A stretch of 64,000 nucleotides of DNA from Micromonospora sp. CP22 (lineage in GTDB: Bacteria; Actinomycetota; Actinomycetes; Mycobacteriales; Micromonosporaceae): contig NZ_VCJO01000006.1 of assembly GCF_009712475.1 (NCBI RefSeq), positions 62,001 to 126,000 on the forward strand, given 5' to 3'. Positions 20,959 to 30,005 of this stretch are shown here, piece by piece. Each line of letters opens with the position of its first letter. Within the stretch, counting starts at the first letter, position 1. The notes under the pieces were generated by a model. It was not told the DNA's origin and ran no database searches. It saw only the letters and a list, made by a program, of their open reading frames with translations. The position numbers and the translations under genes were made by a program.

Positions 20959-21333
20959 TCACAGCGGCGGCGGCTGTGGCGACGGCGTGTCCAGCGCGGC
21001 CGTCAGCGCGCAGATCGCGAGCAGGCGCAGCAGCACCCAGTCCGCCTCCGCCCAGTCGATCGGCGCCTCGGCCGGCCGCCAGCCGTGCTCCTCGGCGGCG
21101 GCGCACATTCCGTCGGCGTAGCCGGCGAGGGCCGCGGCGGTCAGCGGACGCCGGTCCCCGCGCAGGCTGTCCCGGACCGCGGCGGCGTGCTGGTCGACGG
21201 CGGCGAGCAGGCCCGGCCGGACCCGGGCGGCGGCGAGCCCGTCAAGGCCCACGGCGTTGGTGAGCGTGACGAGACTGGACCGCACCCAGTCGACGGCGGT
21301 GGGGGAGGTGACCCGGTTCGACGACACGCGCAT
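20959..21333 (-). CDS. DUF6401-like small helical protein
   Basis: 124 residues, soluble and alpha-helical, with a DQHAAAVRDSLRGDRRPLTAAALAGYADGM core and a C-terminal WAEADWVLLRLLAIC segment. I associate this pattern with the DUF6401 family of actinomycetes, but only moderately. ATG 21333 has no clear ribosome-binding site. No function can be given. Confidence 0.65.
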   Translation of the reverse strand: MRVSSNRVTSPTAVDWVRSSLVTLTNAVGLDGLAAARVRPGLLAAVDQHAAAVRDSLRGDRRPLTAAALAGYADGMCAAAEEHGWRPAEAPIDWAEADWVLLRLLAICALTAALDTPSPQPPPL

Positions 21334-21491
21334 GGGGAACGAATGTAGCCAACCCGCAGCGCCGTGACCTCGGCCGCTCGGACGGTCACGGCCTCCCCGG
21401 CGGTGTTCGCCGGGTGACCGGGGGGATCGAGTCGGACGCGGCGGGGCGCGGAAACCGGACGCCGTGGCAGAGCCGGCACGAGGAGGTACGG

Positions 21492-21938
21492 ATGAACACC
21501 GTCGACGGACCCGACCCGCTACACCGGCGCCCCACCGGTGTGAGCGACGACACCGTGGCGGCGCTCGGCAAACTCAGCGAGGCGCTGGAGTGCGTGGAAC
21601 GCGCCCGGGGGCACCTCTACTCGCTGCACCAGCTCATCGGACACGCCGACCTGATGCTCGACGAGGCGGTCCGGATGTTCCGCGACGCCGGGCACCCCGG
21701 AATCGCCGACCGGATCGGCGACGAGTTGATCGGTCGCAACGTCATCGCCGGTCGGTGGACGTTCCAGATCGTCGAGGACTTCGACGACGGCTACTACGCG
21801 CTCTTCCGTGACCTGGACCGGTCGGCGCGCGAGCAGCTGGTCGACGGCCGACGCCACCTCTACGAGGCGGAGATGAAGGAACGCCGCCGGACACCCGGTC
21901 GCCCGGGCCACGAGGCGCGGCCGACCGGCGAGCGGTGA
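21492..21938 (+). CDS. Conserved hypothetical helical protein
   Basis: 148 residues from ATG 21492 with GAGGAGGT upstream. It is hydrophilic and helical, with a middle part reading LYSLHQLIGHADLMLDEAVRMFRDAGHPGIADRIGDELIGRNVI, then GRWTFQIVEDFDDGYYALF and a basic tail. It resembles small actinobacterial proteins of unknown role. No membrane segment or known domain is visible. It stands alone. Confidence 0.75.
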   Translation: MNTVDGPDPLHRRPTGVSDDTVAALGKLSEALECVERARGHLYSLHQLIGHADLMLDEAVRMFRDAGHPGIADRIGDELIGRNVIAGRWTFQIVEDFDDGYYALFRDLDRSAREQLVDGRRHLYEAEMKERRRTPGRPGHEARPTGER

Positions 21939-21959
21939 CCATCCCGACGTGCGGCGGGC

Positions 21960-22172
21960 CTACTCCGAGGAGCGGGCGTCCGCCGGGCGACGACGTGCGG
22001 CGTCGTCGGCGATGATCACGGTCGCCACCATCAGCGCGACGCAGAGGCTGAACAGCCACGAGCTGTCGTCGACCAGCCGTGCGGATACCGGCGCCTGTAT
22101 GGCGGCGAGAAGGAAACCGAGCCATGTCAGGCGGCGCTGACGCGTGGTGAGGAAGCCGGAGCCCTGATGCAT
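21960..22172 (-). CDS. Small two-helix membrane protein
   Basis: 70 residues if started at MHQGSGF (22172); a longer frame begins at 22247, but its extra part is charged and overlaps a large inverted repeat. Two hydrophobic helices (WLGFLLAAIQAPVSA and WLFSLCVALMVATVII) are linked by RLVDDSS. The family is not recognised. It converges on the gene ending at 21938. Confidence 0.5.
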   Translation of the reverse strand: MHQGSGFLTTRQRRLTWLGFLLAAIQAPVSARLVDDSSWLFSLCVALMVATVIIADDAARRRPADARSSE

Positions 22173-22206
22173 TCCGAAAGTCTTGCGCGCGACGCGGCCA
22201 TTGCCG

Positions 22207-22261
22207 TCAGCCGAACGGCCGATTCTGCCGGAGCTGTCCGAATTCACCGCCGTTCGGCTGA
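22207..22261. terminator. 13-bp inverted repeat, possible terminator
   Basis: TCAGCCGAACGGC (22207-22219) and GCCGTTCGGCTGA (22249-22261) are perfect inverted repeats 29 bp apart. They lie downstream of the minus-strand gene ending at 22353 and upstream of the small membrane protein. They could terminate the former or act as an operator for the latter. Confidence 0.5.
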
Positions 22262-22352
22262 ACCTGGACCTGGCCGCCGCCCCGACCGCCGCTGAACTCC
22301 TCCGGCTACTCCGGGCCGGTGGCGGCCGGTCACCCCCCGGCGCGTCACCGTG

Positions 22353-22610
22353 TCACAGGGTGTCGGGGCCGGTGCGTCCGGTGGTGGACGGTCGGTAGGC
22401 GCGGTCCCGGTCGGTCGGTTCACGCCCGGTGCCGGGCACCTCGGCGCCCCGGTCGGCCGCCTCGGGGCCGTGCCCGAAGGCGGCCTCCTCGCCGGCGTCG
22501 TTGCCGGTCACGTCGTCGGCCTGCCCGTCGAGCGTGGACCGGGCGACGGCCCGGTCCAGTTCCTCCAGCGGGAGCCGTTCCTCGTCGCGCCACGCTCTGT
22601 CGTCGGTCAT
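22353..22610 (-). CDS. Small acidic hydrophilic hypothetical protein
   Basis: 85 residues beginning MTDDRAWRDEERLPLEELDRAVARSTLDG and rich in Asp, Glu and Gly, probably disordered. Start chosen at ATG 22610, where the sequence changes from a Pro/Arg-rich out-of-frame look to acidic composition; GCGAAGG is a weak ribosome-binding site. No family is recognised. Confidence 0.55.
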   Translation of the reverse strand: MTDDRAWRDEERLPLEELDRAVARSTLDGQADDVTGNDAGEEAAFGHGPEAADRGAEVPGTGREPTDRDRAYRPSTTGRTGPDTL

Positions 22611-22696
22611 GCCTTCGCGGTACCCCGGCCCGGTCTCCCCAAACGACGCGCCCGACCCGGGGCGGTCCAGGGCCGGCGGGCCGACCGGCCGTACGG

Positions 22697-22728
22697 CGAC
22701 GACCGCCGGGTGGCCCCGGCGGTCGTCG
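22697..22728 (-). terminator. Terminator hairpin, 14-bp perfect stem
   Basis: CGACGACCGCCGGG (22697-22710) and CCCGGCGGTCGTCG (22715-22728) close on a four-base loop, 19 bp past the stop of the SRPBCC gene. It terminates that minus-strand transcript. Confidence 0.8.
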
Positions 22729-22746
22729 ACGATCGTGTCGTGGGGG

Positions 22747-23208
22747 TCAGGGCTGCGGACGGTCGACCTTGCCCCGCCAGGCGCCGGTCTCCTGACCGCG
22801 CCGCTCGATGAAGGTCTTGAAGCGCTGCAGGTCACCCTTTGCCCGGCGGTCGACCACGCCGAGCTTGTCGCCGGCCTGCTCGATCACCCCGTGCGGGTCG
22901 AACTCCAACTGGAGGCTGACCCGGCTGGTGTTCTCGTCCAGCCGGTGGAAGGTGACCACCCCGGCGTGCTGGGTGCCGCCGGTCGACCGCCACGCCACCC
23001 GCTCGTCGGGCAGCTGCTCGGTGATCTCGGCGTCGAACTCCCGCTTGACCCCGGCGATCTCGACGGTCCAGTGGGTCATCGTGTCGGAGAGCTGGCGAAC
23101 CTCCTCCACACCCTCCATGAAGTGGGGGAACTCCTCGAACTGCGTCCACTGGTCGTACGCCGTCCGCACCGGGACGGCCACGTCGACATGCTCCATTACG
23201 CCACTCAT
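22747..23208 (-). CDS. SRPBCC-fold (cyclase/dehydrase-like) protein
   Basis: 153 residues from ATG 23208 with AAGGA upstream. The pattern VMEHVDVAVPVRTAYDQWTQFEEFPHFMEGVEEVRQLSD, then WTVEIAGVKREFDAEITEQLPDERVAWRS and GVVTFHRLDENTSRVSLQLEFDP, is the SRPBCC ligand-binding fold called polyketide cyclase/dehydrase. These stand-alone forms are widespread in actinobacteria with no proven ligand. A DUF2795 gene lies 44 bp upstream on the same strand, so the two may be cotranscribed. Confidence 0.88.
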   Translation of the reverse strand: MSGVMEHVDVAVPVRTAYDQWTQFEEFPHFMEGVEEVRQLSDTMTHWTVEIAGVKREFDAEITEQLPDERVAWRSTGGTQHAGVVTFHRLDENTSRVSLQLEFDPHGVIEQAGDKLGVVDRRAKGDLQRFKTFIERRGQETGAWRGKVDRPQP

Positions 23209-23252
23209 CAGGCATCCTTCCTGGGGTTCGGGGAAGCTGCGGACCGGTTCGG

Positions 23253-23669
23253 CTACCAGCGCGTCGTCTCGTTGGTGTGACCCAACGCCGCCCACACCTC
23301 GGACACCGTCTGGTACCGGGTGCCCTCGGGCAGACGCTCCAGCGCCGCCAACACGTCGTCGGGGGCCTCGTTCTCGCGTGCGTTGGCCAGCAGCGCGGCT
23401 CGATCACCGGGGAGGCTCTTCATGGTGATGAACCGCCCCAGCCGGCTGCGTGCCTCGACGTCCTCGGAGGTCATGCCCTGCGGAGAGCCGCTACGCAGCT
23501 CGCCGGCCGGTGCCGTGGTCGGTTCCGGCTGGTCCTCTCCCGCAGGTTCCGGCACGCGAGACTCGTCGACCCGCGAGCCGCCGGTCCCCGGCCCCTGTAC
23601 GAGGCCGCTGACCTCCTGGCTCATCTGCTCGTCGACCCGTGGTGAGTGCTTGCTGCTGCCGCGATCCAT
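23253..23669 (-). CDS. DUF2795-domain protein
   Basis: 138 residues. The first 70 are acidic, Pro/Glu-rich and probably disordered. The C-terminal part (LGRFITMKSLPGDRAALLANARENEAPDDVLAALERLPEGTRYQTVSEVWAALG) is a DUF2795 helical domain, often found in small stress-linked actinobacterial proteins. It is likely cotranscribed with the SRPBCC gene that follows. Confidence 0.85.
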   Translation of the reverse strand: MDRGSSKHSPRVDEQMSQEVSGLVQGPGTGGSRVDESRVPEPAGEDQPEPTTAPAGELRSGSPQGMTSEDVEARSRLGRFITMKSLPGDRAALLANARENEAPDDVLAALERLPEGTRYQTVSEVWAALGHTNETTRW

Positions 23670-23714
23670 GCCTTCTGCGCTACCCGACGGTGCGGGTGGT
23701 AAACCGGCAGGCGG

Positions 23715-24692
23715 TCACGTACCGGCGGGTGACCGGGGCGGCAGGACCGGCTCCTCGGCGTCGTCGCGGCCGGACTGGAGCACCCGCCCCCGTTGAAGTT
23801 CGGCGTTGATCTGGACACCGAGCATCAGCGCGGAGTTGGACAGGTAGAGCCAGACCAGGAACGCGATCACCGCGCCGAGGCTGCCGTACGTGGTGTTGTA
23901 CGAGCCGAAGTTCGCCACGTACAGCCCGAAGCCGAAGGAGCCGAGCGCCCAGGTGACCAGGGCCACCATCCCGCCCGGGGTGAGCCAACGGAACCGTGGC
24001 TGGCGCACGTTCGGCGCGGCCCAGAACAGCAGGGACATCAACAACATCGCGATCAACGCCAGCGCCGGCCACTTCGCCACCGCCCACGCGGTGCGCGCCG
24101 CGTCGCCGGCACCCACCAGGTCACCGAGTGCGTCGGCGACCGGGCCGCTGACGATCAACCCCACGGCCACGGTGGCGAGCAGCACCAGCGACAGGGCGGC
24201 CAGCCCGATCTGGGTCGGACGCAGCTTCCACACCGGTCGTCCCTCGACCACCCCGTAGATGGTGTTCGAGGCACGGGTGAACGAGGCGATGAAGTTCGAC
24301 GACGACCAGAGTGCGCCGAGCAGACCGAAGCTGAGCAGCACTCCGGCGGAGCTGTTCTGGCTCACCACCTCGCGGACCACCCCGACGAAGCTCTCGTTGG
24401 CCACCACCGAGCCGGCACCCACGTCGTGGGCCAGGTCGAGCACCGTGTCGACGGTGCGTTCCCCGTCGGAGACCAGGCCGACCAGGGCCACCACCACGAC
24501 GGTGGAGGGGAACAGCGCCAGCACCCCGTAGTAGGTGAGGGCGGCGGCCCAGTCCGTGCAGTTGTCCCGCAGGTAGTTGCGCCCGGCCCGGACCAGCACG
24601 CCGCGCCAGGTCTGCCAGTGCAGTTGGCGGATCCCGGGTAGCCGAGGCATCGGGGTGTCGGCCGTCGGAGCGTCGGGGTTCGTCGTCGTCAT
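23715..24692 (-). CDS. YihY/BrkB-family inner-membrane protein
   Basis: 325 residues; ATG 24692 follows AGGGAGC. The start region contains LVRAGRNYLRDNCTDWAAALTYYGVLALFPSTVVVVALVGL, the typical opening of YihY (formerly ribonuclease BN/BrkB) proteins. Later SFGLLGALWSSSNFIASFTRASNTIYGV, FWAAPNVRQPRFRWLTPGG and YGSLGAVIAFLVWLYLSNSALMLGVQINAEL appear. Six membrane helices are expected. The function is unsettled; the old RNase BN label is incorrect for this family. Confidence 0.93.
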   Translation of the reverse strand: MTTTNPDAPTADTPMPRLPGIRQLHWQTWRGVLVRAGRNYLRDNCTDWAAALTYYGVLALFPSTVVVVALVGLVSDGERTVDTVLDLAHDVGAGSVVANESFVGVVREVVSQNSSAGVLLSFGLLGALWSSSNFIASFTRASNTIYGVVEGRPVWKLRPTQIGLAALSLVLLATVAVGLIVSGPVADALGDLVGAGDAARTAWAVAKWPALALIAMLLMSLLFWAAPNVRQPRFRWLTPGGMVALVTWALGSFGFGLYVANFGSYNTTYGSLGAVIAFLVWLYLSNSALMLGVQINAELQRGRVLQSGRDDAEEPVLPPRSPAGT

Positions 24693-24841
24693 CACCGCTC
24701 CCTGGGACACGGCCGGCGCGTACGGTCCGTCGATGGCCGGGCCGGTACCCGGCTCCGGGCAAGAGCAAACGCCGACGGTGTTTGCCGCCGCGTCGCGGGG
24801 GTACCCGAATTCGAATCGCTCGCAGACGGAGGAGGTTCGAG

Positions 24842-25243
24842 ATGCCCGGGCGCGAGGTACTGCCCAGCACGCTGCGGCGCTCCCCGGAGAAGGCCCAGCG
24901 CACCTGGGTGAAGACACACGATTCCGCGGTCGAGACCTACGGTGAGGGCGAGCGGGCGCACCGTGCCGCGTTCGCCGCGGTCAAACATCAGTTCGAGAAG
25001 GTCGGTGACCACTGGGAGCCGAAGGGGCGCAAGGGCCCCAGCGACCAGCAGGCCGCAGGCGGCGGCCCGGCCCGGCGGGCACCGACCGCCGGTGGGGTGG
25101 ACGCGAACGCATCCAAGGAGCATCTCATGCGGGTGGCTCGCGACCTGGACGTGCCGGGACGGTCGAGGATGACCAAGCCGGAACTGGTGAAGGCCATCCA
25201 GAAGGCCAACGACCGGCAGACCCGCAAGGCCCGTGGCCGCTGA
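24842..25243 (+). CDS. ChaB-domain protein with Rho-N-like C-terminus
   Basis: 133 residues; ATG 24842 follows GGAGGAGG. The N-terminal half (LPSTLRRSPEKAQRTWVKTHDSAVETYGEGERAHRAAFAAVKHQFEKVGDHWEPKG) is a ChaB fold, and the C-terminus (SKEHLMRVARDLDVPGRSRMTKPELVKAIQKAN) a SAP/Rho-N-type helical motif, which commonly binds nucleic acid. ChaB was named as a cation-transport regulator, but the role of this fusion is unknown. A nucleic-acid link is inferred from the second domain. Confidence 0.88.
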   Translation: MPGREVLPSTLRRSPEKAQRTWVKTHDSAVETYGEGERAHRAAFAAVKHQFEKVGDHWEPKGRKGPSDQQAAGGGPARRAPTAGGVDANASKEHLMRVARDLDVPGRSRMTKPELVKAIQKANDRQTRKARGR

Positions 25244-25259
25244 GCTCACGGCCGTCCGC

Positions 25260-25315
25260 CCGGGGCCCGATCGGCGTACCCGTCGATCCGGCCCCGGCGG
25301 CTCGCCGGGCCCCGG
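25260..25315. terminator. Possible hairpin between convergent genes
   Basis: CCGGGGCCCG (25260-25269) and CGGGCCCCGG (25306-25315) are perfect 10-bp inverted repeats separated by 36 bp that can fold further. They lie between the ChaB gene and the convergent aldehyde dehydrogenase gene. Confidence 0.4.
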
Positions 25316-25330
25316 TCGGTTCCGGCTGGT

Positions 25331-26764
25331 TCACCAGTGGCCGCCCCCGGGCGCCTCGATGTGCACCGCCTTGGTGGCGGTGAACTCGTCGAGCAGTTCA
25401 GGTCCGTAGCCGAAGCCCTGACCACTGGCGCGACGCGGATGCGCGGCACCGGCGGGCGCGCCACCGAAGACCGAGTTCACCTTGACCGTGCCGACCGGTA
25501 GCTCCCGCCAGGCCCGCTGGGCGTGGCTCATCGACGCGGTCAGCACCGTCGCCGCCAACCCGTACGGTGAGTCGGCCGCGCACCGCAGCGCCTCGGCGAA
25601 CGAGTCGACCACCACCACGGCGGCGACCGGCCCGAACGTCTCCTCGCGGATGAGCGCCAGATCGTGCCGGCAGCCGTCGACGACCGTCGCCGGGTAGAAG
25701 GCCCCCGGGCCCTGCGGCAGGGTGCCGCCGACGCGCAGCCGGGCACCGTCGGCCACCGCGGCGGTCACCTGCCCGTGGACGTGGTCGCGGTGCCGTCGGT
25801 CGACCAGCGGGCCGAGCTGGGTGTCCGGATCCCGCCCCGGTCCGACGCGCAGCGCGGCGGCCCGCTCGACCAGCGCGTCCACGAAGTCCTCGGCGACGTC
25901 CCGGTGGGCGTAGATCCGCTCCACCGCGACGCAGATCTGCCCCGCGTTGGCGAACGCACCCAGCGCGGCCTGGCCGGCGGCCCAGACCGGGTCGACGTCG
26001 GCGTCGACGATCAACGGGTCGCTGCCGCCGTTCTCCAGCAGCACCTTGGCGCCGGTGCCGGCGGCGGCCGTGGCGATCGCCTGACCGGCGGCGCTGGAAC
26101 CGACGTGGGCCACCATGTCCACCTCGGCGGCGGCCAGCGCCGCGCCGGTCGTGGCGTCGCCGACGATCAGCGACAGCACGCCCGCCGGCAGGGCACTGTC
26201 GAACGCGCGGGCCAGCAGCCAGCCGGTCGCCGGGGTGCGCTCACTGGGCTTGTGCAGCACCACGTTGCCGGTGACCAGGGCCGCGCCGAGCAGTCCGCAG
26301 GACACCGCGACCGGGTCGTTCCACGGCGTGATGGCGGCCACCACGCCACGCGGCTGCGGCGTCATGAAGTCCAGCGCCGCGTGGTCGCCGTGCAGGGTAC
26401 GTCCACCTCGGGCCGGCGCGAGTTCGGCGTACTGCCGCAGGGTGGCGATGCCCGCGTCGACGCCGCCCCGGGCGTCGCCGAGCGGCTTGCCCATCTCGGC
26501 GGTCGTCGCGTACGCGAGATCGTCGGCGACCTCGGCGACGGCGTCGGCGATCCGGTGCAGTGTCGCGGCCCGTTCCGCCGGGGCCGTCGCGGCCCACTCG
26601 GACGCGACACCCCGGGCCGCCGCCACCGCCTTGTCGACCTCGTCGGGCGTGGCGATGGGTGCCCTGGTCACCGGCCGGTCGTCCGCCGGGTCGTGCACCG
26701 TCCACTCGCCGGCCTCCCCGCCGGCACCCCAGACCCCACCGATGAGCTGCGTGACCGTGTACAT
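25331..26764 (-). CDS. NAD(P)-dependent aldehyde dehydrogenase
   Basis: 477 residues from ATG 26764 (MYTVTQLIGG). Rossmann and catalytic motifs of the ALDH superfamily are present: AAITPWNDPVAVSCGLLGAALVTGN, the HKPSERTP cofactor segment, VAHVGSSAAGQAIA, LLENGGSDPLIV with the general-base Glu, FANAGQICVAVERIY with the nucleophilic Cys, and REETFGPVAAVV. The substrate is undetermined. It is transcribed divergently from a flavoprotein 69 bp away, a layout suggesting shared regulation in one oxidative pathway, though that is inference. Confidence 0.92.
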   Translation of the reverse strand: MYTVTQLIGGVWGAGGEAGEWTVHDPADDRPVTRAPIATPDEVDKAVAAARGVASEWAATAPAERAATLHRIADAVAEVADDLAYATTAEMGKPLGDARGGVDAGIATLRQYAELAPARGGRTLHGDHAALDFMTPQPRGVVAAITPWNDPVAVSCGLLGAALVTGNVVLHKPSERTPATGWLLARAFDSALPAGVLSLIVGDATTGAALAAAEVDMVAHVGSSAAGQAIATAAAGTGAKVLLENGGSDPLIVDADVDPVWAAGQAALGAFANAGQICVAVERIYAHRDVAEDFVDALVERAAALRVGPGRDPDTQLGPLVDRRHRDHVHGQVTAAVADGARLRVGGTLPQGPGAFYPATVVDGCRHDLALIREETFGPVAAVVVVDSFAEALRCAADSPYGLAATVLTASMSHAQRAWRELPVGTVKVNSVFGGAPAGAAHPRRASGQGFGYGPELLDEFTATKAVHIEAPGGGHW

Positions 26765-26833
26765 GGCGCGCTGGATGCCCGGGTCGGGCTGCGGCAAACG
26801 TTTCGTCGGTACGACTCGGGGTAGCGTCCACGG

Positions 26834-28447
26834 ATGACTTCGCCAGGCTCCCTCGGTGCCGAGCGGGCCGACGCCGTCGTCGTCGGTGCCGGACACAACG
26901 GACTGGTCGCCGCGAACCTGCTGGCCGACGCGGGCTGGGACGTGCTGGTGTTGGAGGCGACCGAGGTGCCCGGCGGGGCGGTGCGGTCGGCGCAGGTGAC
27001 CGCACCCGGCTACCTCAGCGATCTGTTCAGCTCGTTCTACCCGCTCGGCTTCGCCTCACCCGTGCTGCGCGGGCTCGACCTGACCCGCTACGGGCTCGCC
27101 TGGCGGCACGCCCCGGACGTGCTGGCCCACCTGTTCCCCGACGACCGGGCGGCCGTGCTCAACCGCGACCCCGACGTCACGGCGGCGTCGCTGGAGACCT
27201 TCGCCCCCGGCGACGGCGAGCGCTGGCTGGCCGCGTACGCGCAGTGGCAGCAGGTCGCCGACCCGATGATGGCTCTGATCACCACCCCGTTCCCGCCGGT
27301 ACGCGGCGGACTCGACCTGCTGCGCCGGCTGCGGGTCGGCGGCTCACTGCGGCTGGCCCGGCGGCTGGTGCTGCCGGTGAGTCGGCTCGGCGGGGAACTG
27401 TTCGACGGCGCCGGTGGACCGGCGTTGCTGGCCGGCTGCGCCCTGCACACGGATCTGTCCACCCAGGAGGCCGGATCCGGCGTCTACGGTTGGCTGCTCG
27501 CCATGCTCGGGCAACAGGTCGGCTGGCCGGTGCCGGAGGGCGGCGCGCAGAAGATCACCGACGCGCTGGTGGCCCGGTTGACCGAGCGCGGTGGGCGGAT
27601 CGTCTACGGCGCCCGGGTGGAGCGGATCCTCACCGCCCGGGGCCGGGCGATGGGGGTGCGTACCGTCGGCGGCACCGACTGGCGGGCCCGGCGCGCCGTG
27701 CTCGCCGACGTTCCCGCTCCCGCGTTGTACCTGGACCTGGTCGGTCCCGCCGGGCTGCCGCCGCGCCTGGTGGCCGACCTGGAGCACTTCCGCTGGGACG
27801 GGTCGACCCTGAAGGTGGACTGGGCGCTGTCCGCGCCGATGCCCTGGACGAACCGTCGGCTGGCCACTGCCGGCACCGTGCACCTGGGGGCGGACCTCAA
27901 CGGGTTGACCGGCTACGCCGCCAAGCTGGCCCAGGGTGAGCTGCCCGCCGATCCGTTCCTGCTGGTGGGGCAGATGACGGTGGCCGATCCGAGCCACTCG
28001 CCGCCGGGCACCGAGTCCCTCTGGTCGTACACCCATCTGCCGTTTCGCCGCCACTGGCGTTCCGACGACGTCCTGGCCCACGTGGAGCGGATGGAGGCGG
28101 TGCTGGAGGCTGCCGCGCCCGGCTTCCGTGCCCTGGTGGTGGGCCGGCACGTGGCCGGACCGGCCGAGTTGGAACAGGCCAACCCGAGCCTGGTCGGCGG
28201 CGCGTTGGGTGGTGGCACCGCCGCCCCCTACCAGCAGTTGTTCCTCCGGCCGGTGCCCGGCCTCGGTCGTGCCGACACCCCGGTGGACCGGCTCTTCCTG
28301 GCCAGCGCGTCGGCACATCCCGGCGGCGGGGTGCACGGGGCGCCCGGCGCGAACGCCGCCCGTGCCGCCCTGGCCCGCGACCGGGCCCTCACCGGCGGGT
28401 GGTACCGACGCGCGATGGCCACCGCCCACCGGGCGGTGTACGCGTGA
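26834..28447 (+). CDS. Phytoene-desaturase-like FAD-dependent oxidoreductase
   Basis: 537 residues. The N-terminal dinucleotide-binding motif DAVVVGAGHNGLVAANLLADAGWDVLVLEA is followed by GGAVRSAQVTAPGYLSDLFSSFYPLGFASPV. The C-terminal FAD motif region is LFLASASAHPGGGVHGAPGANAARAAL. This is the NAD(P)/FAD amine-oxidase/CrtI-like group related to PYROXD2. No carotenoid genes adjoin it, so carotenoid desaturation should not be assumed. It converges on the polyprenol-phosphate-mannose synthase gene with 9 bp between. Confidence 0.9.
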   Translation: MTSPGSLGAERADAVVVGAGHNGLVAANLLADAGWDVLVLEATEVPGGAVRSAQVTAPGYLSDLFSSFYPLGFASPVLRGLDLTRYGLAWRHAPDVLAHLFPDDRAAVLNRDPDVTAASLETFAPGDGERWLAAYAQWQQVADPMMALITTPFPPVRGGLDLLRRLRVGGSLRLARRLVLPVSRLGGELFDGAGGPALLAGCALHTDLSTQEAGSGVYGWLLAMLGQQVGWPVPEGGAQKITDALVARLTERGGRIVYGARVERILTARGRAMGVRTVGGTDWRARRAVLADVPAPALYLDLVGPAGLPPRLVADLEHFRWDGSTLKVDWALSAPMPWTNRRLATAGTVHLGADLNGLTGYAAKLAQGELPADPFLLVGQMTVADPSHSPPGTESLWSYTHLPFRRHWRSDDVLAHVERMEAVLEAAAPGFRALVVGRHVAGPAELEQANPSLVGGALGGGTAAPYQQLFLRPVPGLGRADTPVDRLFLASASAHPGGGVHGAPGANAARAALARDRALTGGWYRRAMATAHRAVYA

Positions 28448-28456
28448 GCGGGCCGG

Positions 28457-29224
28457 TCAGGGCCCGATGTTGCGGTGCCGGGTGCGCAGCTTGAACGGCA
28501 TCAACGCGCTCTCGATCTTGGTGGCGGTGGTCATCTTCGACGCGCCGTCGCGCCGCTCCTCGAACCGGATCGGCACCTCCAGGATGGTGTGCCCCAGCTT
28601 GGTGGCGAGGTAGTGCATCTCGACCTGGAAGCTGTAACCGTTGGACTGCACCCGCTCCAGGCCGATGTCGCGCAGCGCGTCGGCCCGCCAGATCTTGAAA
28701 CCGGCGGTGAGGTCCCGGATCCGTACCCGCAGCAGCGTGTGCACGTACAGGTTCGCCCAGCCGCTGAGCGCCCGCCGGTACAGCGGCCAGTTCTCGTCCA
28801 GCTCCCCGCCGGGCACGTAGCGTGACCCGATGACCACGCCGGCCTGAGTGGACAGCAGGGCACCGAGCATTCCCGGCAGGGCCTCCGGTGGGTGGGACAG
28901 GTCGGCGTCCATCTGCGCCACGTACTCGGCCCCGCCGTCGAGGGCCCGGCCGATTCCGTCCACGTACGCCCGGCCGAGACCCTCCTTGCCGGGCCGGTGC
29001 ACGACCTGTACCCGCTCCGGATGCTCTATGGCGAGTTTGTCGGCGACCTCGCCGGTGCCGTCGGGGGAGTTGTCGTCGGCGACCAGGATCTTCAGGCCGG
29101 GAAGGGGCAGCGCGAGGAGACGCTCGACCAGCACCGGCAGGTTGCCTGCCTCGTTGTAGGTCGGGACCACGACGGTCAGGCGCACGTCCCGCCACGGCGA
29201 GGGTAACTGGACGGGTTCGATCAT
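28457..29224 (-). CDS. Polyprenol-phosphate-mannose synthase (DPM1-like GT2)
   Basis: 255 residues. The GT2 core reads LTVVVPTYNEAGNLPVLVERL, ILVADDNSPDGTG, RPGKEGLGRAYVDGI and AQMDADLSHPPE, with DXD-type Asp. RDLTAGFKIWRADAL and SNGYSFQVEMHYLA follow, matching actinobacterial Ppm synthases that transfer mannose from GDP-mannose to a polyprenyl phosphate. The product feeds protein O-mannosylation and lipoglycans. ATG 29224 has GAGGA eight bases upstream and is preferred to ATG 29233. The apolipoprotein N-acyltransferase domain fused or adjacent in mycobacteria is absent here. Confidence 0.92.
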   Translation of the reverse strand: MIEPVQLPSPWRDVRLTVVVPTYNEAGNLPVLVERLLALPLPGLKILVADDNSPDGTGEVADKLAIEHPERVQVVHRPGKEGLGRAYVDGIGRALDGGAEYVAQMDADLSHPPEALPGMLGALLSTQAGVVIGSRYVPGGELDENWPLYRRALSGWANLYVHTLLRVRIRDLTAGFKIWRADALRDIGLERVQSNGYSFQVEMHYLATKLGHTILEVPIRFEERRDGASKMTTATKIESALMPFKLRTRHRNIGP

Positions 29225-29318
29225 GGGGGACATCCTCGGTCTGCGGACAGGGCTACTGAGAGCGTAGCTACTTGTCCCTTCCGGGGGGAAATGGCTCCCC
29301 TGGCGCAGCGCCCCGCGC

Positions 29319-29765
29319 TCAGCCCGGCGACTTCTGCCGACGGGCGATGTCGGCGAGCCGGTTCAGGGTCTCCTTGTTGCGTTGGTGCAGCACCAGGTCG
29401 TTGATTTTGGTGCGGATCCAGCGCAGCGGCCCGGCGGCGAAGTCCTCGGCCAGCCTCACCCGGGTCGTGTCCGAGCCGACCGGTTCCAGGGTGAAGACCA
29501 CGACGGCCTCCCCGGCCGGCCAGAGTTGGACGCGGAGCACGAGCTTGCGCTCCGGTTCACAGGCCAGCACCACCGAGCAGTCCTCCAGGGAGAACGGCCA
29601 GGGCCCGGCCCGGTGGTGCAGCCGGGTGCCGACCCGGGGCCACTCCTCGTCCACGTCGCGCATGTGGGCGGTGCCCACCACCCAGTCGCTGTAGGTCCAC
29701 CCGTCCGCGAGCACCGCCCACACCTGCCGGGCCGGGGCCTCGATTACTTGCTCCACAACCGCCAC
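29319..29765 (-). CDS. SRPBCC-fold protein
   Basis: 148 residues starting at GTG 29765 (AVVEQVIEAPARQVWAVLADGWTYSDWVVG). The pattern of a helix-grip fold continues with WPRVGTRLHHRAGPWPFSLEDCSVVLACEPERKLVL and AEDFAAGPLRWIRTKINDLVLHQRNKETLNRLADIA. The ligand is unknown. It lies upstream of the mannose synthase on the same strand, 94 bp away. Confidence 0.85.
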   Translation of the reverse strand: MAVVEQVIEAPARQVWAVLADGWTYSDWVVGTAHMRDVDEEWPRVGTRLHHRAGPWPFSLEDCSVVLACEPERKLVLRVQLWPAGEAVVVFTLEPVGSDTTRVRLAEDFAAGPLRWIRTKINDLVLHQRNKETLNRLADIARRQKSPG

Positions 29766-30005
29766 CGCCCCTCGGTACCCGGCGCACGGCCCCGGCTAAC
29801 GGGTGGGCCGGGTTAGCTTCTCGGCGACCGCGGGTAAGGCCATCGCGGGCGGCCGAGTGGGTGCCGTCGGCGCGCGGTATCGCCGACCGCGTCGCGGGTG
29901 ACGTTTACTCACCGGGGCGCAGGGAACCCGCCGCCCGTGCGACAGGACCAGGAGGAGCCGGATCAGCGCAGGTCAGCCGGGGTGCTGGCCGATCCCGGCC
30001 GGGTC